Shown here one piece after another: positions 9,098 through 17,808 of a stretch of 64,000 nt of DNA. The translations under genes were made by a program, and so were the position numbers. This DNA is from Chloroflexota bacterium (GTDB lineage: Bacteria > Chloroflexota > Anaerolineae > Aggregatilineales > J027): NCBI GenBank assembly GCA_013112715.1, contig JABFGB010000005.1, positions 62,001 to 126,000 of the forward strand, given 5' to 3'. The notes under the pieces were generated by a model. That model ran no database searches. It saw only the letters and a program-made list of their open reading frames with translations, and was not told the DNA's origin. The stretch's first letter is position 1. Each line of letters starts with the position of its first letter.

Positions 9098-10585
9098 ATG
9101 CGCTACCTGCTTGGCCTCGACATTAGTACCACCGGGGCGAAGGCGCTGCTGATTGATGAAAAAGGGGGAGTGGTGGCAAGTCACACCACCCCCCAACCTA
9201 TCAGCACCCCCAAGCCATTGTGGAGTGAACAAAATCCTGCCGATTGGTGGGAGGGTATGGTACTGGCGATTCGGGCGGTGCTGCAAAAAACGAATGCCGC
9301 TGATTCGATTGCCGCAATTGGGCTGACTGGTCAGATGCACGGATTGGTGTGTTTGGATAAGGCTGGCAATGTGCTGCGTCCAGCCATTTTGTGGAACGAC
9401 CAGCGCACCCAAGCCGAGTGCGATTGGATCACGGAGACTATTGGGCCAAAGCGCCTGATTCAATTAACAGGCAATCGCGCCCTGACAGGATTCACAGCGC
9501 CCAAAATTATCTGGGTTCGTAACCATGAACCAGAAGTGTATGACAAAACGGCTCATGTCCTTTTGCCCAAAGATTTCATCCGCTACCAATTGACAGGCGA
9601 CTACGCCACCGATTTAGCGGATGGGGCAGGGATGGTGTTGGTGGATGTCGCCAACCGCCGCTGGTCAGAGGCTGTGTTGACCGAATTGGATATTCCCACT
9701 GAATGGATGCCGACTCTCTATGAAGGCACGCAGGTTACGGGGGTAATCAACTCAGCCGCCGCCCAGTTGACCGGATTAAAAGAAGGCACTCCGGTTGTGG
9801 GTGGGGGTGGCGACCAAGCGGCGCAGGCATTCGGCGTTGGAGCGGTGACTCCCGGTGTCATCGCGCTGACAGTTGGCACATCGGGTGTGGTCTTTGCCCC
9901 ACTTGGCAGCTATGCCTATGAACCGGAAGGTCGTTTGCACGCTTTTTGTCATGCCGCCCCCGGCCTATGGCATTTTATGGGGGTGATGCTCTCCGCTGCT
10001 GGCAGTTTGCAGTGGTATCACGATACCCTTGCCCCAGATACCAGCTTTGACGCATTGATTAATGAAGCCGCGAATGTCGTCCCCGGCAGCGAGGGACTTC
10101 AATTTCTGCCCTACTTGACAGGAGAACGCACTCCGCACCCTGACCCATTAGCACGCGGTGGATTTATTGGGTTAACCGCGCGTCATTCCCGCGCTCATTT
10201 GACTCATGCTGTGCTGGAAGGGGTCGCATTTGGCCTACGGGACAGTTTTGAGTTGATTAAACAGAGTGCAGCAGGCCGTGATATTCGGCAAGTTCGGATC
10301 AGCGGAGGCGGCGCAAAGAGTCCTATCTGGCGTCAAATCATGGCTGACGTGCTGAATGTGCCACTCGTGAGCGTCGAAGCGCTTGAAGGAGCCGCTTATG
10401 GGGCAGCATTGCTGGCGGGTGTCGGAGCAGGCATTTGGGAAGATGCGCAAAAAGCCGCTTCGGTAGTACATTTAGGGGAAGAAACACTGCCGGGTAAAAA
10501 TGTAAACGCCTATGAAGGGGCATATCAGATTTACCGGACACTGTATCCCTTACTTACAAACACTTTTAAGGAGTTGGCAAATTGA
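9098..10585 (+). CDS. xylB: Xylulokinase
   Basis: 495 residues of the FGGY carbohydrate kinase family, which phosphorylates D-xylulose to xylulose 5-phosphate. The N-terminus [15 protein letters not shown] forms the phosphate-binding loop; GQMHGLV and the WNDQRT motif are typical of Xyl[10 protein letters not shown] carries the catalytic Asp at about residue 239. The C-terminal ATPase-fold half has [17 protein letters not shown]. It starts two bases after xylA stops, and its last codons hold the AAGGAG used by the next gene. Confidence 0.95.
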   Translation: MRYLLGLDISTTGAKALLIDEKGGVVASHTTPQPISTPKPLWSEQNPADWWEGMVLAIRAVLQKTNAADSIAAIGLTGQMHGLVCLDKAGNVLRPAILWNDQRTQAECDWITETIGPKRLIQLTGNRALTGFTAPKIIWVRNHEPEVYDKTAHVLLPKDFIRYQLTGDYATDLADGAGMVLVDVANRRWSEAVLTELDIPTEWMPTLYEGTQVTGVINSAAAQLTGLKEGTPVVGGGGDQAAQAFGVGAVTPGVIALTVGTSGVVFAPLGSYAYEPEGRLHAFCHAAPGLWHFMGVMLSAAGSLQWYHDTLAPDTSFDALINEAANVVPGSEGLQFLPYLTGERTPHPDPLARGGFIGLTARHSRAHLTHAVLEGVAFGLRDSFELIKQSAAGRDIRQVRISGGGAKSPIWRQIMADVLNVPLVSVEALEGAAYGAALLAGVGAGIWEDAQKAASVVHLGEETLPGKNVNAYEGAYQIYRTLYPLLTNTFKELAN

Positions 10586-11487
10586 GCAAAATCCAGATCG
10601 CCAATGCGCCATGTTCGTGGGGCATCATCGAAATTGGGCCAAAAGGGGAAACCGTTGGGTATGCCCAAATGCTGGATGAGATGCAAGAATCTGGTTACGC
10701 TGGAACGGAATTGGGGGATTGGGGGGTCATGCCCACCGACCCCGCCAAACTACGCTCTGAATTGGTAGCCCGCAATCTGAGCCTGATGGCGGCCTTTGTG
10801 CCCGTCGCGCTCATTCATCCGGAAAAACATGCCAAAGGGGAAGAGATCGCCCTGCGCACCGCCGGATTATTAGCGGCAACAGCCGGAGAACAATGCTTCA
10901 TTGTGCTGTCAGATGACAACGCCGCCGACCCCAATCGCACACTAAAAGCTGGGCGGATTCAGCCCGAAGATGGCCTTACCCCCGATCAATGGAAAACCGC
11001 CGCCGATGGAGCCAACCGCATTGCACAAGCGGTCAACCGAGAGACCGGATTACGCACCGTCTTTCATCATCATGCAGCAGGTTATGTTGAAACCCCAGCA
11101 GAAACCGCAACCTTTTTGGAACTGACAGACCCGCAGGTGGTAGGGCTGTGCTTCGATACAGGCCATTATGCGTTCGCGGGGGGCGATCCGCTGCAAGGGC
11201 TACGCGAACATCGCAGTCGGGTTTGGCATGTCCATTTTAAAGATTGCGAACCGAACGTTGCTGGCCGTTCGCGCCGTGAAGGATGGGAATACTTCAAGAC
11301 CGTCGGGAATGGAGTATACTGCGAATTAGGCAAGGGCATGGTAGATTTTCCGGCGATTGTCGCAGAGTTACGCGCCACCGACTATGATGGATGGATTGTG
11401 GTCGAACAAGATGTCCTACCGGGGATGGGATCACCATTGGAAAGCGCCAAACGAAATCGGGAATACTTACAGAGCATTGGTCTTTAA
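10582..11487 (+). CDS. iolE: Inosose dehydratase (IolE-like TIM barrel)
   Basis: 301 residues of the AP-endonuclease-2/sugar isomerase TIM barrel. The N-terminus [10 protein letters not shown] matches inosose dehydratases, which convert scyllo-inosose to the diketone intermediate of inositol breakdown. Likely metal ligands are the Glu in GTELGDWG, Asp/His in CFDTGHYAF, His in HVHFKD and Glu in VVEQD. The start is TTG at 10582, overlapping the xylB stop by four bases with AAGGAG 8 nt before it. An IolI-type inosose isomerase is an alternative, but neighbours iolG, iolB and iolC and the N-terminus favour IolE. Confidence 0.82.
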   Translation: MSKIQIANAPCSWGIIEIGPKGETVGYAQMLDEMQESGYAGTELGDWGVMPTDPAKLRSELVARNLSLMAAFVPVALIHPEKHAKGEEIALRTAGLLAATAGEQCFIVLSDDNAADPNRTLKAGRIQPEDGLTPDQWKTAADGANRIAQAVNRETGLRTVFHHHAAGYVETPAETATFLELTDPQVVGLCFDTGHYAFAGGDPLQGLREHRSRVWHVHFKDCEPNVAGRSRREGWEYFKTVGNGVYCELGKGMVDFPAIVAELRATDYDGWIVVEQDVLPGMGSPLESAKRNREYLQSIGL

Positions 11488-11512
11488 ATTTTAAGCTTAA
11501 GGAGAGAATGGG

Positions 11513-12523
11513 ATGAGTCTTAGAGTTGGGGTCATCGGCGCAGGGCGGATTGGCAAGCTCCACGCCGAGAATTTAGTTTATCGTGTTCCCGAAGCCGAAG
11601 TGCTGGCGATTGCTGATGTTAACAAAGCAGCCGCAGAAGAATGTGCCCAGCGGCTGAAAGTTCCGACCGCGACGGGCAGGTATCAAGACATTTTAGAGAA
11701 TCCGGCGATTGAAGCTGTGCTGATTTGTTCCTCCACCGATACCCACTCCCAAATTATTGAAGAATCGGCCGCAGTGGGCAAACATATTTTTTGCGAAAAA
11801 CCGATTGATTCTGATCTTAAACGCATTGAACATGCCCTTAAAGCGGTTGAAAAAGCAGGCGTAAAATTACAGACTGGCTTTAACCGCCGCTTCGATCCCA
11901 ATTTTCGCCATGTGCGTGAACAAGTGGCAGCGGGCAAAATCGGTGAACCTGCTATCTTGAGGATTACCAGCCGCGACCCTGCACCCCCACCCATTGAATA
12001 TGTCAAGGTATCGGGTGGCATATTCCTCGACATGACCATTCATGACTTCGACATGGCCCGCTACCTCATTGGCAGCGAGGTGGTGGAAGTGTACGCAGTT
12101 GGCGGCGTAACGGTTGATCCGGCCATTGGTGCAGCCGGAGACGTAGACACAGTGGTGATTACACTGAAATTCGCTAATGGGGTCATCGGTACGATTGATA
12201 ATTGCCGTCGGGCGGTCTATGGCTATGACCAACGTATAGAGGTCTTCGGGTCGGCGGGATGCTTGGTAGCCGCAAATAATACACCGCATAATGTCACCTT
12301 GAGTAATGGTGACGCAGTGATTAACGCCAAACCTCTCTATTTCTTCTTGGAACGCTATACCGAATCCTTTGTCGAAGAAATGCGCCAATTCATCGCCGCC
12401 GTCACCCAAAACAAGCCTCTGCCTGTTACAGGGCGTGATGGCCTTATCCCTGTCATCATGGGACTGGCTGCTAAAAAATCACTCAGTGAAGGGCGCCCCG
12501 TCAAACTAAGCGAGATAAGCTGA
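11513..12523 (+). CDS. iolG: Inositol 2-dehydrogenase
   Basis: 336 residues of the Gfo/Idh/MocA family. It oxidises myo-inositol to scyllo-inosose with NAD. Seen: GAGRIGKLHAENL (Rossmann loop), CEKP with the catalytic Lys, FNRRFDPNF and GGIFLDMTIHDFDMARYL, which holds the Asp/His active-site pair. Length and motifs fit IolG well. Its stop codon overlaps the iolB start by one base (TGATG). AAGGAGAG precedes the start. Confidence 0.9.
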   Translation: MSLRVGVIGAGRIGKLHAENLVYRVPEAEVLAIADVNKAAAEECAQRLKVPTATGRYQDILENPAIEAVLICSSTDTHSQIIEESAAVGKHIFCEKPIDSDLKRIEHALKAVEKAGVKLQTGFNRRFDPNFRHVREQVAAGKIGEPAILRITSRDPAPPPIEYVKVSGGIFLDMTIHDFDMARYLIGSEVVEVYAVGGVTVDPAIGAAGDVDTVVITLKFANGVIGTIDNCRRAVYGYDQRIEVFGSAGCLVAANNTPHNVTLSNGDAVINAKPLYFFLERYTESFVEEMRQFIAAVTQNKPLPVTGRDGLIPVIMGLAAKKSLSEGRPVKLSEIS

Positions 12524-13398
12524 TGCGATATACAGCGGAAACGATGTTAGTGCGGGCCAAACCAGACCCGCACTTTTTGAATAAGGTCACCGCCGATGAA
12601 GCGGGTTGGGAATACCTTAACATGGAGGTGCGGCGTTTTTCGCCGGGTCAAACGTGGCAGCACGATACCAGTTCCAATGAGGCGGCGCTGGTTATCTTGG
12701 GGGGTCAGTGTCGCATTGAATCGGTGCATGGTACATGGGAAAAAGTGGGACGGCGGCCCCATGTATTCAGCGGAATGCCGTATGCCGTCTATTTTTCGCG
12801 GCACACCCAATTTCAAGTGACGGCCCTCACCGACGGGCTGGAAATCGCGCATGGCTGGGTCAAGACGGATGAAGATCATCCGGCCCGCCTAATCTCACCG
12901 GATGATTCCCCTATTGAAATTCGCGGTGGGAACAATGCGACCCGTCAGATTAACGGCATCATTCCACCCGGTTTTGATTGTCATCGTCTAATTGTGGTCG
13001 AGGTCTATACGCCGGGGGGAAATTGGAGCAGCTATCCGCCGCACAAACATGATGTCCATCGAGTGGATGCACAGGGCAACATATTAGAAGCCGACCTTGA
13101 GGAAATCTACTATTACAAGCTAGACAAACCAGAAGGATTTGCTTTTCAGCGAGTCTATAACGACAGCCGTAGCATTGATGCCGTCATGACCGCCCAAAAT
13201 AACGATATTGTGTTAGTTCCAGAGGGGTATCATCCCGTCAGCGCGGCCTATGGTTATAACTGCTACTATCTGAATATTCTGGCAGGCTCGGCGCAGTCCT
13301 TAGCGAATTCTGACGATCCGGCCCATGCGTGGGCTAAAACCACATGGACAATGCCAGACCCGCGTCTGCCACTGGTCACCCATGCAATGGAAAGGTAG
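12523..13398 (+). CDS. iolB: 5-deoxy-glucuronate isomerase
   Basis: 291 residues of the IolB double-cupin family. It isomerises 5-deoxy-D-glucuronate to 2-deoxy-5-keto-D-gluconate. Diagnostic segments are SSYPPHKHD (metal-binding His pair), EEIYYYK (Glu ligand) and VPEGYHPVSAAYGY. The presence of iolB implies that the upstream hydrolase step (IolD) occurs in the cell, although no iolD is in this window. Confidence 0.95.
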   Translation: MRYTAETMLVRAKPDPHFLNKVTADEAGWEYLNMEVRRFSPGQTWQHDTSSNEAALVILGGQCRIESVHGTWEKVGRRPHVFSGMPYAVYFSRHTQFQVTALTDGLEIAHGWVKTDEDHPARLISPDDSPIEIRGGNNATRQINGIIPPGFDCHRLIVVEVYTPGGNWSSYPPHKHDVHRVDAQGNILEADLEEIYYYKLDKPEGFAFQRVYNDSRSIDAVMTAQNNDIVLVPEGYHPVSAAYGYNCYYLNILAGSAQSLANSDDPAHAWAKTTWTMPDPRLPLVTHAMER

Positions 13399-13404
13399 AT
13401 AGGC

Positions 13405-14427
13405 ATGACGAATCAGCCAAACCGCACCTATGACCTCTTGACAATGGGGCGCAGTTCCATTGACCTCTACGCCAATGATGTCGGGGCGAAATTTGTGGAT
13501 ATTCAAAGTTTCGCAGCCTATGTCGGGGGCTGCCCCACCAATATCAGTGTCGGGACACGGCGCTTGGGAGTGCGTTCGGCCCTACTGACAGGTGTTGGCG
13601 AAGACCCGGTTGGCGACTTTATCCTTAATTTTCTGAAGAATGAAGGGGTAGAGACACGCTATATCGTGCGGAAACCGGGCAAACGCAGCAGTGCCGTTGT
13701 CTTGGGTATTGAACCACCCGATAAATTCCCACTGGTGTACTATCGGGACAACTGTGCCGACATCGAACTGACAATTGATGACGTCTTGGCCGCGCCTATA
13801 GCGGACAGCCGCGCTCTGTTAATTTCGGGCACGGGCCTCAGCAAAGAACCTAGCCGAAGTGCCACTATTTTCGCCGCCGAATTAGCGAAGGCCGCTGGCA
13901 CAACCGTTTATCTGGATATTGATTTCCGCCCTGACCAGTGGCACGATCTTCGCGCTTTTGGTGTGACCATTCGCTCGGTATTGCGCCTTGTAGATGTGGC
14001 GATTGGCACGGAAGATGAAGTAAAGGCTGCCATCATCAGTGAGGCCAGCCAAGTTACCGTCAAGGATTTGCAGGTCTCTGGCGCGGAGGTCAAAGGTGAT
14101 GTGCAGCAAGCCATCCAGACGTTATTGGCAGGTGGGCCACAGGCGTTGGCAGTCAAACGCGGGGCACACGGAGCCGTCATCCATCTCGCCAGTGGGGATG
14201 TAATTGATGCTCCCGGCTTTCCTGTCGAAATCTATAATGTGCTGGGAGCGGGGGATGCCTTTGCCAGCGGATTTATCTATGGTCGCTTGAAAGGCTGGGA
14301 CTGGTATCAATCAGGACGAATGGGTAATGCTGCCGGGGCGATTGTCGTCACCCGACATGGTTGCGCGAATTTCATGCCCTATGAACAAGAGGCGCTCGAC
14401 TTTGTGCAAGCGCGGGGCGGATTTTAG
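13405..14427 (+). CDS. iolC: 5-dehydro-2-deoxygluconokinase
   Basis: 340 residues of the PfkB sugar kinase family. It phosphorylates 2-deoxy-5-keto-gluconate. The N-terminus has LLTMGRSSIDLYAND and YVGGCPTNISVGTRRLG, typical of IolC; the catalytic GAGDAFASGFIYG lies near residue 280. There is an unusual low-complexity stretch around residues 205-240 (EASQVTVKDLQVSGAEVKG) before the second half. It is the last gene of the operon, ending six bases from a convergent methyltransferase with no clear terminator between them. Confidence 0.93.
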   Translation: MTNQPNRTYDLLTMGRSSIDLYANDVGAKFVDIQSFAAYVGGCPTNISVGTRRLGVRSALLTGVGEDPVGDFILNFLKNEGVETRYIVRKPGKRSSAVVLGIEPPDKFPLVYYRDNCADIELTIDDVLAAPIADSRALLISGTGLSKEPSRSATIFAAELAKAAGTTVYLDIDFRPDQWHDLRAFGVTIRSVLRLVDVAIGTEDEVKAAIISEASQVTVKDLQVSGAEVKGDVQQAIQTLLAGGPQALAVKRGAHGAVIHLASGDVIDAPGFPVEIYNVLGAGDAFASGFIYGRLKGWDWYQSGRMGNAAGAIVVTRHGCANFMPYEQEALDFVQARGGF

Positions 14428-14433
14428 ATAGGT

Positions 14434-15300
14434 TTATTCCTTGACAGCGACAACTATATCCTGCCAATCCACGACCCCCTGCCGCCCCGACCAAATACCA
14501 TAACGGATGGGGTCTTCAATTCGCAGGCCATATTTTGCATACAATCCCCGGATGTAGGTTTCATCGAATGCAATGGCCTCTTCGGGGACGTGTTTGTTCC
14601 GTGCCCAAAACTCCGCCGTGCGATACTCCATCGGGATATTATTCTGGCCTGCTTCAATTAATTGACGCGATTCTTCATTTAACAAAAAGTAAGTAATCAG
14701 GCAGCGTCCACCTTTTTTCAACATTCGCGCAATCTCAGCTAGATAATTTTCCAGTTCGGCTGGCAGCATATGGGTAAAAACCGAGACCAGAAAGATTAAA
14801 TCGAAGGTTTCGGCATCGAACGGAAATTTATAATCAGCCGCCTTACCGTGCCCTTTGGGGTTATACATCTTGTTATAAATATCTATGAGTTGAAATCGGA
14901 AATTGGAATGCGTCGTACCAATATGCTGCTGACACCATGCGATGCCCTCTGGCACAATATCCATCCCGACGTAGCGCCCCTCAGAATCTAACGTTTGGGT
15001 TAAGGCCAATGCCATGCGTCCTATGCCCGAACCGATTTCCAAAACCGCATGGTTCGGCTGTAAATGCCCCAACTCTTTGAAATAGACCACAAAGGTCTGC
15101 CCTGCTATATCAAAATGATTGCGCAGATCGTGTCCCGCAAAGCCATAAATAAAGGCTTGCGAACGAGAGGGCATAGAGGGGTCGGTCTTGCCACGCACCC
15201 GATCCATCCAATCCAGAGTACGATAATAGGCTCTTGCGGTATGCTGCCAAAGAAAATAGCGGGCCTGACCGGGGATTAAACTGCGAACAATACGCTTCAT
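14434..15300 (-). CDS. Class I SAM-dependent methyltransferase
   Basis: 288 residues. SAM-binding motif I is VLEIGSGIGRMALAL (about residue 87), followed by VGMDIVPEGI and FDLIFLVSVFTHM as motifs II and III. There is no membrane segment. Substrate unknown; the N-terminal WQHTARAYYRTLDW region is not one I recognise. It is preceded by a 15-bp inverted repeat (15318-15374). Confidence 0.8.
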   Translation of the reverse strand: MKRIVRSLIPGQARYFLWQHTARAYYRTLDWMDRVRGKTDPSMPSRSQAFIYGFAGHDLRNHFDIAGQTFVVYFKELGHLQPNHAVLEIGSGIGRMALALTQTLDSEGRYVGMDIVPEGIAWCQQHIGTTHSNFRFQLIDIYNKMYNPKGHGKAADYKFPFDAETFDLIFLVSVFTHMLPAELENYLAEIARMLKKGGRCLITYFLLNEESRQLIEAGQNNIPMEYRTAEFWARNKHVPEEAIAFDETYIRGLYAKYGLRIEDPIRYGIWSGRQGVVDWQDIVVAVKE

Positions 15301-15317
15301 GAATTGGATTCGTCTCC

Positions 15318-15374
15318 CAATTGACCGAACCGGAAAACACTAATCATTCCGATCCCATTCGGTTCTGTCAATTG
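15318..15374. repeat. Long inverted repeat upstream of the methyltransferase gene
   Basis: Arms of 15 bases, CAATTGACCGAACCG (15318-15332) and CGGTTCTGTCAATTG (15360-15374), match at 14 of 15 positions across a 27-base spacer. They lie 18 bases upstream of the methyltransferase start. Either a dyad operator or a leader hairpin. Confidence 0.7.
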
Positions 15375-15450
15375 TGAAGTTCAAGTTAAGGTGTGGGCGT
15401 GCAAAAAGGGGAGGGGTGCGCGGTGGCGGTCTAATTGATAAGTTGTTATG

Positions 15451-15479
15451 AAAATGCCCCCATGCAGTGCAATGAGGGC
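15451..15479 (-). terminator. Terminator of the CsbD gene
   Basis: GCCCTC pairs with GGGGGC (15474-15479 with 15456-15461, one G-T pair), followed on the minus strand by ATTTT. A perfect 12-bp palindrome, AGCAACGTTGCT (15493-15504), overlaps the CsbD stop codon just upstream. Confidence 0.6.
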
Positions 15480-15502
15480 CTTCCGTTTGTCCAGCAACGT
15501 TG

Positions 15503-15718
15503 CTAGACTCTTACGTTACGTTCCCATTCCTCAACTTGACGGCTTGCCGCCTCACGGGTGATGCCATAGGTCTCTTGGATTTTGCCAATCAACTTATCGC
15601 GGTTGCCAGCGATTTGTTGCCACTGATCGTCGGTCAGCTTGCCCCATTGAAGGCGTGCTTCCCCCATCAATTGTTTCCAGTTACCCGCAATCTTATCCCA
15701 GCTTGAAGGTTGAGACAT
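15503..15718 (-). CDS. CsbD-family stress protein
   Basis: 71 residues, the normal size for CsbD-like proteins: DKIAGNWKQLMGEARLQWGKLTDDQW, then a second half with KLIGKIQETYGITREAASRQVEEWE. It is hydrophilic, predicted helical and probably cytoplasmic. CsbD proteins are general-stress induced in other bacteria; molecular function unknown. Divergent from a DUF1328 gene, another family often found among stress genes. Confidence 0.9.
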   Translation of the reverse strand: MSQPSSWDKIAGNWKQLMGEARLQWGKLTDDQWQQIAGNRDKLIGKIQETYGITREAASRQVEEWERNVRV

Positions 15719-15975
15719 TTTGTTCCGTCCTTTCCGTTCGTTTGAACGCTTTCAGAATAAATTCAAATGAGACCTAGAACATGGGACAGGTGGTCAAACC
15801 ATACCCCACCAACTAGGTATCTTTCGAAGGTGCTAACGACCCAGACCAAATCCCGCTCGATCACCCATGCCAATCTTGCTGGTTGCTTCTAAAGTAAGAT
15901 GGCCTGTTGAAATCGCCTATACCCAGTCGGGGTAACGGTAGGCAATCATATATGGATATGGTAAGGAGTCACATC

Positions 15976-16143
15976 ATGTTAAGTTGGGCGTTGATTTTCT
16001 TGGTCATTGCGCTCATTGCGGGGTTAATGGGATTCGGGGTGATTGCGGGGACGGCTGCTGGTATTGCCAAAATCCTATTCTTCGTCTTCTTGGTGCTGTT
16101 TGTCCTATCCCTGCTGATGGGACGGCGACCCGTCATTGAATAG
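15976..16143 (+). CDS. DUF1328/YtjA small membrane protein
   Basis: 55 residues with two hydrophobic helices (residues 2-24 and 32-48) and the family pattern [21 protein letters not shown]...[15 protein letters not shown]. The ATG at 15976 is chosen over upstream in-frame codons because AAGGAG lies 7 nt before it and the family begins there. Role unknown. The 257-base gap to csbD must hold divergent promoters; I could not assign them. Confidence 0.9.
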   Translation: MLSWALIFLVIALIAGLMGFGVIAGTAAGIAKILFFVFLVLFVLSLLMGRRPVIE

Positions 16144-16166
16144 CCGTCACCAGTTCCCTTTATACT

Positions 16167-16196
16167 GAAAGCCGGGTCAGATGAGGCTCGGCTTTC
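16167..16196 (+). terminator. Bidirectional hairpin between DUF1328 and AAC(3)-like genes
   Basis: An 8-bp stem GAAAGCCG/CGGCTTTC (16167-16174 with 16189-16196) with a 14-nt loop. The T tract is weak on both sides (TACATTT on plus). Confidence 0.5.
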
Positions 16197-16281
16197 TACA
16201 TTTACCTAGCCTCGCCCATCGCTAGACTAGGTAGTTTGGGGGTGTCGTTAGGCACAGGCTGCCCATAGAATCCTCCATATC

Positions 16282-17082
16282 TCATCCCCCAAAATGACTT
16301 TCAAGCCAATGGATGGCAAAGACTGACAAATCGGCAGCATCCAATAAGTAGGAATCTGCTTGACCCACTTGGCCGCGCCGCCCCTTGCCTTCCGCTAGAT
16401 AGGCCATCGCAATCTGCTCAAACGAATAGTCATCATGGACCTCGCCAGTAGCATAATCTTCAATGTCGAGCCATATTTTCTGACCATTTTGTAGGACGGG
16501 GCATTGGTAACGAATGATCTTTTTGTGACGCAGTTTTGCGCGATATTCGGCGTAATGCAGCAGCGTGATGGTATAGAGTGGCGCTCCAAGCATCAAAACC
16601 TGCCCGTTGAGTTGTGTCAATTTCTCCAATGGTGAACCCGTTCCATACCCATAATTTAGCGGATGGTCTTGAGTAAGCTGGACGGCATGAGGGCCTAACG
16701 CCACCATTGAGGCTTCAGGGTTGGCGCTGCGATGTGTGCCGGGCCAAGTCCGCAGGAACTCCACCAAAACACTGTTTTCACGTACCGAGCGGGCAATCGC
16801 AGGGTCAAACGCGGGGTGCTGCTCATAGTAGATCTGCCGAACCTGCGGCGATAGCTCACCCACGAAATCTGGGATGTCCTGCCAACCCGCATACATCATC
16901 ACCGTCCCAGTGGGCGTCAAGGTTTCTAAAAGAGCCTGCAAAATAACGTTGGGGCCACCCATGACGTGGCCTACCGATTTCACCGAGGCGTGCAGCATTA
17001 CGACCTGTCCGGGGCTTACCCCCAATGCCTTGAACCCCTCGACCAGTTGAGCCTGTGTATAGGGCATGGAATCGCTTATCAT
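16282..17082 (-). CDS. AAC(3)-family N-acetyltransferase
   Basis: 266 residues matching the antibiotic-NAT (AAC(3)) family: VMLHASVKSVGHVMGGPNVILQAL near the N-terminus, TPTGTVMMYAGW, RSANPEASMVALGPHA and LMLGAPLYTITLLHYAEY. Family members acetylate the 3-amino group of aminoglycosides using acetyl-CoA, but many environmental members have other amine or sugar substrates. The gene sits at the end of the disaccharide operon (83 bases after pgmB), so an amino-sugar substrate is possible. Resistance cannot be concluded from sequence alone. Confidence 0.85.
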   Translation of the reverse strand: MISDSMPYTQAQLVEGFKALGVSPGQVVMLHASVKSVGHVMGGPNVILQALLETLTPTGTVMMYAGWQDIPDFVGELSPQVRQIYYEQHPAFDPAIARSVRENSVLVEFLRTWPGTHRSANPEASMVALGPHAVQLTQDHPLNYGYGTGSPLEKLTQLNGQVLMLGAPLYTITLLHYAEYRAKLRHKKIIRYQCPVLQNGQKIWLDIEDYATGEVHDDYSFEQIAMAYLAEGKGRRGQVGQADSYLLDAADLSVFAIHWLESHFGG

Positions 17083-17165
17083 TTATCCTAACCCTTTCGT
17101 TGCAAACCCATTGAGTTTGGAGTTGTCCGAACGGTTTCTATTGAATAGGCATCTATACTCCGCAA

Positions 17166-17807
17166 TTAACTGATGCGAAAATCATGGATATGAGCAGTTT
17201 TGAGTCCCTCTGGGAGAATATAATGCGCCCGTCCAACCCGCTCGGCTGGCCCGATTCCAACTGCATGAAAACCGCCAGCAATTGCTGCATCCACCCCTGC
17301 TTCCGCATCTTCAAACACAAAACAACGAGTAGGCCACAATCCCAAGCGCCCCGCAACCCAGATAAACAAATCCGGCGCAGGTTTATGATTAACAACGCAA
17401 TAACCGTCGCCGATTGCGTCAAAAAGGGGTTCAATTCCCAAACGGCGAATGACAGTCATGGCATTTTTGCTGGCAGACCCCAATCCTAGTCGAATGCCAG
17501 TCACTTTGGCCTCTGTAAGAAAAGGCAGTACCCCCGGCAGTAAATCACCGGGAGTGATGTTTTCAAGCAACGCCTGATAGTAGTTGTTTTTGCGGGTTTC
17601 CATTTCAACCAGCTTATCTTCGGGAAAAACCCGCCCTTTGAGGAGTAACTCAAGGCTGCGACGGCGTGGCACCCCCCGCAGTGCTTCATTATCTTGGCGA
17701 GTAAAGGGGATATTTTCTTCATCCGCCAACTGCTTCCAAGCCTGATAGTGATACTCGGCAGTGTCCGTTATGACCCCATCCAAGTCGAAGATAAAACCGA
17801 GTTCCAT
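17166..17807 (-). CDS. pgmB: Beta-phosphoglucomutase (HAD superfamily)
   Basis: 213 residues. HAD motif I FDLDGVITDTAEYH holds the nucleophile Asp (residue 8) and acid/base Asp (residue 10); LRGVPRRRSLELLL is the cap signature of beta-PGM; LGLGSASKNA is motif II, HKPAPDLF motif III and FEDAEAGVDAA motif IV. It converts beta-glucose 1-phosphate to glucose 6-phosphate, using the product of the GH65 phosphorylase whose gene ends one base before it starts. Confidence 0.95.
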   Translation of the reverse strand: MELGFIFDLDGVITDTAEYHYQAWKQLADEENIPFTRQDNEALRGVPRRRSLELLLKGRVFPEDKLVEMETRKNNYYQALLENITPGDLLPGVLPFLTEAKVTGIRLGLGSASKNAMTVIRRLGIEPLFDAIGDGYCVVNHKPAPDLFIWVAGRLGLWPTRCFVFEDAEAGVDAAIAGGFHAVGIGPAERVGRAHYILPEGLKTAHIHDFRIS

Positions 17808-17808
17808 A

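Noticed and set aside
16144-16166. Third SARP-like site: CCGTCAC, 10 bases, TATACTGA
   Set aside because: The -10 and gap match, but there is only one heptamer, no 11-bp repeat, and a hairpin starts at once with no gene in front. Probably chance.
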